Of a stretch of 10,840 bases of DNA, positions 7,186 to 10,840 are shown in pieces. Source of the DNA: Gammaproteobacteria bacterium (GTDB taxonomy: Bacteria; Pseudomonadota; Gammaproteobacteria; UBA5335; SLRW01); the NCBI GenBank assembly GCA_007134115.1, contig SLLK01000091.1, forward strand, positions 1 to 10,840. Direction: 5' to 3'. The position numbers and the translations under genes are program-made. Within the stretch, counting starts at the first letter, position 1; each line of letters begins with the position of its first letter. Below the pieces are notes generated by a model, which saw nothing but the letters and a program-made list of their open reading frames with translations, did not search any database and had not been told where the DNA came from.

Positions 7186-7566
7186 TCAGGCGGCCTGCAC
7201 CGGGATGGTATTCCGTGTGCCGGTGACGTGGTTGTGCTCGTCCAGGTACACCAGGCGCGGCTTGAAATGCTCCGCCTCACTGGCGTGCATGCCGGCATAG
7301 GCGCAGATGATCAACCGATCACCCACCCCGGCCTTGTGCGCCGCCGCGCCATTCACGGAAATCACACGCGAGCCTTCTTCGGCGCGAATGGCATAGGTGG
7401 TGAAACGCTCACCATTGGTGACGTTATAAATCTGGATTTGCTCATAGGGCACAATGCCGGAGGCTTCCAGCAGGCGCGCGTCAATGGCGCACGAACCCTC
7501 ATAGTCGAGCTCGGCATGCGTGACGCATGCACGGTGAAGCTTGCCTTTGAGTAACGTTACCTGCAT
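7186..7566 (-). CDS. panD: Aspartate 1-decarboxylase proenzyme
   Basis: PanD decarboxylates L-aspartate to beta-alanine, the amine partner used by PanC for pantothenate. It is made as an inactive pi-chain that cleaves itself between Gly24 and Ser25, and Ser25 becomes the pyruvoyl cofactor. The 126-residue product has the cleavage site YEGSC (22-26) at the expected position. Lys9, Arg54, Thr57, Tyr58 and Asn72 align with the known active-site residues of the E. coli enzyme, which is also 126 residues long. The ATG at 7566 has an AGAGAG-type ribosome binding site about 8 nt upstream. It follows panC after an unusually long 166-nt gap and is closed by a strong terminator. In enterics, maturation needs PanM (PanZ); no such gene is visible here. 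Confidence 0.98.
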   Translation of the reverse strand: MQVTLLKGKLHRACVTHAELDYEGSCAIDARLLEASGIVPYEQIQIYNVTNGERFTTYAIRAEEGSRVISVNGAAAHKAGVGDRLIICAYAGMHASEAEHFKPRLVYLDEHNHVTGTRNTIPVQAA

Positions 7567-7660
7567 CGCTGCAACTCTCTAAGGTCAGTGAGTGTCGCCC
7601 GGACCACTCAGGTGGAAACCCGAATCTTCCATGCACGATGCCGACCGCGCGGGCTGGCAT

Positions 7661-7689
7661 ATTCTGAACAATCCATACTGCGTTCGCAA
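7661..7689 (-). promoter_or_regulatory. Weak candidate promoter for panD
   Basis: Within the panC-panD gap the minus strand contains TTGCGA (7689-7684) and CAGAAT (7666-7661) separated by 17 nt, each matching the sigma-70 consensus at four of six positions. It would give a leader of roughly 85-90 nt. That leader can form a 6-bp hairpin, TGAGTG/CACTCA (7589-7594 with 7605-7610), just upstream of the panD ribosome binding site. A separate panD promoter would make sense given the gap length, but the match is weak. Confidence 0.25.
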
Positions 7690-7705
7690 CCGAAAAACAC
7701 AGTCC

Positions 7706-7720
7706 CCCGAACCCCTTGAT
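7706..7720 (-). repeat. Left arm of a near-perfect 15-bp inverted repeat flanking panC
   Basis: Read on the minus strand this is ATCAAGGGGTTCGGG. It matches the plus-strand sequence at 8613-8627 at 14 of 15 positions, so the two copies lie in inverted orientation on either side of panC. This arm also takes part in a small local hairpin, CCCCT at 7712-7716 with AGGGG at 7724-7728, just after the panC stop codon. No function is evident. Confidence 0.4.
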
Positions 7721-7732
7721 CATAGGGGAGGG

Positions 7733-8587
7733 CTATGCAGTTTCTCTGCTTACACGAACGTTGTCAATAAGGCGGGCGCGCCCCAGCCGACCCGCACCGA
7801 GCACAACCAGTGACTCTCCCGCCGCTTCAGGCGGTTGCAGATCAGCCACCCGACGAACGGCGATATACTCCGGATCAAAGCCACCTTCACGCAGCATTTG
7901 CAGGCCCTCACGCTCAAGCGCGGCGTAGTCAGTGCGGCCGGCCAGCAACTGATCACGCAGGCGCGTCAGGGTCTGATAAAGCGCCGGCGCCTGCGCCCGT
8001 TCGCTGTCATTCAGGTACTGATTGCGCGAACTCATGGCCAGACCGTCCGCTTCCCTGCAGGTCGGCACCCCTTCAATATGCACCGGCAGCCACAGGTCGG
8101 TGACCAGCCGGCGGATCACAACCAGCTGCTGGAAATCCTTCTCACCAAATACCGCCACATCGGGCTGCGCCATGTGCAGGAGTTTGGCGACCACCGTCGC
8201 CACACCGGCGAAATGGCCCGGGCGCGATGCACCGCACAACATAGCCGAGAGCTGCGGAACGGTCAGCACCGTGGCGCCCTCGCCCAGCGGATATACCGTC
8301 TCGACCGCGGGCGTAAACAGCATATCTGCCTGGCCGGCAACCAGCTTCTCGCGATCGGCGGCCAGCGTACGCGGATAACTGTCCAGGTCCTCGCCGGGCC
8401 CGAACTGGGTGGGATTCACAAAAATACTGACCACCACCCGCGAGGCCATCGCGCGCGCATGTTCCACCAGGCGCAGGTGACCCGGATGCAGATTGCCCAT
8501 GGTGGGCACCAGCGCCACGCTCTGGTCCGCGCGACGCCAGCTGGCCACCTGCTCACGCAGGTCGGTTACCGATCCGGTCTCCAGCAT
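7733..8587 (-). CDS. panC: Pantothenate synthetase (pantoate--beta-alanine ligase)
   Basis: PanC joins pantoate (from PanB) and beta-alanine (from PanD) using ATP, through a pantoyl-adenylate, to make pantothenate for coenzyme A. The 284-residue product belongs to the nucleotidyltransferase superfamily. It has the HIGH-type motif LVPTMGNLHPGH at 26-37 (His34, His37), FVNPTQF at 56-62 for pantoate binding, RPGHFAGVAT at 122-131, GEKDFQQL at 148-155, and MSSRNQYL at 185-192 as the KMSKS-equivalent loop. Length is normal for the family. A GTG lies directly before the ATG. I chose ATG 8587 because an AGG sits 9 nt upstream and homologues start with ML-type N-termini; starting at GTG 8590 would add one residue. 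It follows panB after 58 nt. Confidence 0.97.
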   Translation of the reverse strand: MLETGSVTDLREQVASWRRADQSVALVPTMGNLHPGHLRLVEHARAMASRVVVSIFVNPTQFGPGEDLDSYPRTLAADREKLVAGQADMLFTPAVETVYPLGEGATVLTVPQLSAMLCGASRPGHFAGVATVVAKLLHMAQPDVAVFGEKDFQQLVVIRRLVTDLWLPVHIEGVPTCREADGLAMSSRNQYLNDSERAQAPALYQTLTRLRDQLLAGRTDYAALEREGLQMLREGGFDPEYIAVRRVADLQPPEAAGESLVVLGAGRLGRARLIDNVRVSRETA

Positions 8588-8612
8588 CACTGAATACCTG
8601 TGTCAGGTTGCT

Positions 8613-8627
8613 ATCAAGGGGTACGGG
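8613..8627 (+). repeat. Right arm of a near-perfect 15-bp inverted repeat flanking panC
   Basis: The plus strand reads ATCAAGGGGTACGGG and pairs with the copy at 7706-7720 with a single mismatch. It lies in the short panB-panC gap, upstream of the panC ribosome binding site, so in a panB-panC-panD transcript the two arms would be complementary. Chance is a real possibility for a match of this length in a window of this size. Confidence 0.4.
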
Positions 8628-8645
8628 AAGAAGCAGGCGTAATGC

Positions 8646-9470
8646 TCAGAAACAGTGCTCGGCGGCAGGATAACTGCGCTCACGCACGGCCTCAACGTAA
8701 CCGCGCAACGCACCGCTGATATCGCCGCCGCTGGCCAGGAAGTCCCTGGCAAAACGGGGTTTGCGTCCAATGCTGATGCCCAGCACATCATAAAGCACCA
8801 GAATCTGTCCATCGACGTCACCGCCGGCGCCTATACCGATCACCGGCACCGTGGACATCTCGGTAATACGCGCGGCCAGCGCCGCCGGCACACATTCCAG
8901 CAACAACAGATCCACCCCGGCCTCGCACAGCGCCCGGGCATCATCCATCATCGCCTGTGCCGCCGCTTCGTCCTTGCCCTGCACCCGGTATCCACCCAGC
9001 CGGTGGATAAACTGGGGTTGCAGTCCGATATGGCCACACACCGGAATGCCCCGCGAAGTCAGGAAGTACACCAGTTCCGCCTGCAGCGAACCACCCTCAA
9101 GCTTGACCATGCGCGCGCCCCCTTCCTGCATCAGGCGGGCGCCGTTGCGAATGGCCTGTTCGGGCATGGCATAACTGGCAAAAGGCATGTCCGCCATCAG
9201 AAAGGCACGCTCCAGACCCCGTGCGGTGGCGCGGCAGTGGTAGATCATGTCATCCACGGTCACCGGCACGGTGGAATCCAGTCCCTGGATCACCATACCC
9301 AGTGAATCACCGACCAGCACCACATCGGTACCGGCAGCATCGACCTGCGCGGCAAAGCTCGCGTCATAGGCCGTCAGGCAGGCGATAGGAGTCCCTTCCT
9401 CACGCATTTTGCGCAGGCTGGTCACAGACACCGGCGTCACCGGCTGGCTGGTTTTGGCAGATGTATACAT
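8646..9470 (-). CDS. panB: 3-methyl-2-oxobutanoate hydroxymethyltransferase (ketopantoate hydroxymethyltransferase)
   Basis: PanB transfers a hydroxymethyl group from 5,10-methylenetetrahydrofolate to alpha-ketoisovalerate, giving ketopantoate, the first committed step of pantothenate synthesis. The 274-residue product is a complete TIM-barrel enzyme of normal length. It has LTAYDASFA at 32-40, LVGDSLGM at 52-59 with Mg ligand Asp55, ADMPF at 93-97 with Asp94, KLEGG at 123-127 with Glu125, and the catalytic Glu192 in LLLECVP, followed by GIGAG at 212-216. The ATG at 9470 is the best start, although the upstream GAGG lies only 2 nt from it. It precedes panC by 58 nt and follows the kinase gene after 87 nt that hold no recognisable promoter. 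Ketopantoate reductase (panE) is not in the window. Confidence 0.98.
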   Translation of the reverse strand: MYTSAKTSQPVTPVSVTSLRKMREEGTPIACLTAYDASFAAQVDAAGTDVVLVGDSLGMVIQGLDSTVPVTVDDMIYHCRATARGLERAFLMADMPFASYAMPEQAIRNGARLMQEGGARMVKLEGGSLQAELVYFLTSRGIPVCGHIGLQPQFIHRLGGYRVQGKDEAAAQAMMDDARALCEAGVDLLLLECVPAALAARITEMSTVPVIGIGAGGDVDGQILVLYDVLGISIGRKPRFARDFLASGGDISGALRGYVEAVRERSYPAAEHCF

Positions 9471-9557
9471 GGCCTCATTGTCACGCGAAACGCGGGTCGA
9501 GGGAAATCAGTATTGATCAGCGGTTCCCCGGGATGACCAGGCCGGCGCTGAAATACG

Positions 9558-10211
9558 CTACAGACCGTCGGGGACCGGGTTGAAATAATGCCGTCCCGAG
9601 CGAATGCTGGCAATACGCTCAAGCAGCATCTGGTAGCCCTGATCGCCCTGCACCAGATCAATCTCCGCGGCATTGACGATCAGCAGGGGCGCACGATCAT
9701 AGTGATGAAAAAAGCGCGTGTAGGCTTCGTTCAGGTTCGCCAGATACTCGCTGTCCATGCCCTGCTCGTAACCGATGCCGCGCCGCGCTATGCGGTTCAT
9801 AAGCACCTCCACCGGCGCCTGCAGGTAGATCACCAGGTCGGGCTCCGGTGCGTCCAGCGCAAGCTTCTCGTAGACCTGCTCATACAGCCGCAGTTCGTCA
9901 TTGTCGAGATTCAGGCTGGCAAACAGATGGTCCTTTTCGAACAGGAAATCGGCCACGCGGCGGGGCTGAAAAATATCCGCCTGACGCATCTCCTGTACCT
10001 GGCGCGCGCGCTGGAACAGAAAAAACAGCTGGGTCGGCAAGGCGCCGCTGCGCGGGTCCTCATAAAAGCGCGGCAGAAACGGGTTTTCCTCGGCACCCTC
10101 CAGCGTAGCCACGCCATCGAGGGTTTCCGCCAGGCGCCGCGCCAGGCTGGTCTTGCCCACGCCGATCGGCCCTTCCACCACAATAAAACGATGCGGTATG
10201 GCGGCGCTCAT
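9558..10211 (-). CDS. Deoxynucleoside kinase (deoxyadenosine/deoxyguanosine kinase family)
   Basis: The 217-residue product belongs to the dCK/dGK family of P-loop kinases, which phosphorylate deoxynucleosides for salvage into the dNTP pool. The Walker A motif VEGPIGVGKTS spans 12-22. EENPF at 41-45 is the conserved acidic segment that positions the substrate hydroxyl, DFLFEKDHLFA at 88-98 follows, and the Arg-rich lid RIARRGIGYEQG lies at about 140-151. The ATG at 10211 overlaps the folK stop by 4 bp (ATGA), indicating translational coupling. A longer in-frame opening to 10322 lies inside folK and is rejected. The substrate (dAdo, dGuo, dCyd or thymidine) cannot be read from the sequence, so I give no symbol. 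A kinase at this position between folK and panB is, to my knowledge, found in several non-enteric gammaproteobacteria and absent from Pseudomonas. Confidence 0.92.
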   Translation of the reverse strand: MSAAIPHRFIVVEGPIGVGKTSLARRLAETLDGVATLEGAEENPFLPRFYEDPRSGALPTQLFFLFQRARQVQEMRQADIFQPRRVADFLFEKDHLFASLNLDNDELRLYEQVYEKLALDAPEPDLVIYLQAPVEVLMNRIARRGIGYEQGMDSEYLANLNEAYTRFFHHYDRAPLLIVNAAEIDLVQGDQGYQMLLERIASIRSGRHYFNPVPDGL

Positions 10212-10699
10212 GGGTGCGGCTCCAGGCATTCCAGTCCATCCGCGGCAGAGCGCTCGCGCAGCGCGGCCAGCGGCCCCAGCCCCGGGATCTCCAGATGTGG
10301 CGCGACATCGTAAAGCGGCCACAGCACAAAATTGCGGTGTGCCAGCGCCGCATGCGGAATGGTCAGATACGGATCACGGCGCTGCACATGCCCATAGACC
10401 AGGATGTCCAGATCCAGCGGCCGCGCAGACCAGCGCGGCGCATCGGGACGGCGGCCATGGCGTTGTTCCAGCAACTTCAGTGCATCCAGCAACTCTTCGG
10501 GCTCCAGCAAGGTATCCAGTTCAGCCACGGCGTTGATGTAATCGTCCTGTCCGGCAGGCCCCAGCGGCCGGCTGCGATACAACGGCGACACGGCCCGGCG
10601 ACGGGTCTGCGGCAGTTGATCAAGCGCCTGCACAGCATCATCCACATGCCGGCGCGGATCGTCCAGATTACTGCCAATCCCGACATACACCCGCACCAT
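10208..10699 (-). CDS. folK: 2-amino-4-hydroxy-6-hydroxymethyldihydropteridine pyrophosphokinase (HPPK)
   Basis: FolK transfers pyrophosphate from ATP to 6-hydroxymethyl-7,8-dihydropterin, just before dihydropteroate synthase in folate synthesis. From ATG 10699 it has 163 residues (E. coli 159), starting MVRVYVGIGSNL. The Mg-binding signature is RWSARPLDLDIL at 89-100 with Asp96 and Asp98. IPHAALAHRNFVLWPL at 114-129 supplies the pterin and ATP contacts. The ATG has an AGGA ribosome binding site 7 nt upstream and matches the family N-terminus. The alternative GTG at 10729 would add ten residues and overlap the pcnB stop by 4 bp (GTGA), so coupled initiation there cannot be excluded. It overlaps the following kinase gene by 4 bp. 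FolK feeds the folate pool that PanB uses as one-carbon donor, a plausible link between neighbours. Confidence 0.95.
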   Translation of the reverse strand: MVRVYVGIGSNLDDPRRHVDDAVQALDQLPQTRRRAVSPLYRSRPLGPAGQDDYINAVAELDTLLEPEELLDALKLLEQRHGRRPDAPRWSARPLDLDILVYGHVQRRDPYLTIPHAALAHRNFVLWPLYDVAPHLEIPGLGPLAALRERSAADGLECLEPHP

Positions 10700-10725
10700 A
10701 CCAGCATCCTGTGCGCCTGCGTCGC

Positions 10726-10840
10726 TCACTCTCTGGTTGCGTTGCGGCGCCGTCCGCCCCGCCGCCGCCGGCGCCGTCCGGGCACACCCGCGGTGTTCGG
10801 CGGCGGCGCCTGACCCGGTGACGCGGCAATCATGCGCTCC
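10726..10840 (-). CDS. pcnB: Poly(A) polymerase I, Arg-rich C-terminal tail only (cut by window edge)
   Basis: Only the last 37 codons are visible, ending at the TGA at 10728-10726. The hand translation gives a tail rich in Pro, Gly and Arg that ends in a run of six Arg, two Gly and three Arg, then NATRE. Gammaproteobacterial poly(A) polymerases typically end in such a basic tail, thought to help bind RNA, and pcnB directly precedes folK in E. coli, Pseudomonas and many relatives. PcnB adds 3' poly(A) to RNAs and so promotes their decay. The catalytic domain lies outside the window, so identification rests on context and tail composition. The stop overlaps a possible GTG start of folK. Confidence 0.8.
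   Translation of the reverse strand, partial: ERMIAASPGQAPPPNTAGVPGRRRRRRGGRRRNATRE

Noticed and set aside
7499..7723. A 74-codon minus-strand frame spanning the panC-panD gap
   Set aside because: It overlaps the panD start in another frame, has no good ribosome binding site and no family features; probably chance.
1..10840. Mobile elements, CRISPR arrays, tRNA or rRNA genes, defence or toxin-antitoxin systems
   Set aside because: No terminal repeats, spaced direct repeats, transposase-like or integrase-like protein, or tRNA-like cloverleaf was seen; the window is core metabolism throughout.

Overview
The window is GC-rich, densely coded bacterial chromosome. Gene content and order point to a free-living gammaproteobacterium outside the enterics. 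The left block, queG < > nnr-tsaE-amiB-mutL, is the classic gammaproteobacterial arrangement. The right block, pcnB-folK-dck-panB-panC-panD-pgi, resembles the Pseudomonas-type order (pcnB-folK-panBCD-pgi), with a deoxynucleoside kinase added between folK and panB. I cannot name the genus from sequence alone.

Layout, left to right. The minus strand carries the 5' part of mutL (running off the left edge), amiB, tsaE and nnr. Transcription order is therefore nnr-tsaE-amiB-mutL, with nnr and tsaE overlapping by 4 bp and a probable extra promoter in the AT-rich gap before amiB. queG lies on the plus strand, divergent from nnr. It converges on pgi with only 17 bp between the two stop codons. From the right edge, transcribed leftward, come the 3' end of pcnB, folK, dck, panB, panC, panD, a strong intrinsic terminator and pgi. 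folK and dck overlap by 4 bp. No stretch longer than 300 bases lacks a gene; the largest gaps are 195 bp (amiB-mutL), 166 bp (panC-panD) and 157 bp (tsaE-amiB).

The products are housekeeping enzymes. Nnr repairs hydrated NAD(P)H, TsaE supports t6A tRNA modification, AmiB splits septal peptidoglycan, MutL couples mismatch recognition to repair, and QueG finishes queuosine in tRNA. Pgi isomerises glucose-6-phosphate. PanB, PanC and PanD form the pantothenate (CoA precursor) pathway. The kinase salvages deoxynucleosides, FolK acts in folate synthesis and PcnB polyadenylates RNA.

I found no mobile element, CRISPR array, RNA gene or defence system, and no convincing unknown system. The more interesting details are non-coding: a dyad overlapping the candidate amiB promoter, a GC-rich structured leader before mutL, a terminator that isolates pgi from the pan genes, and a near-perfect 15-bp inverted repeat flanking panC.
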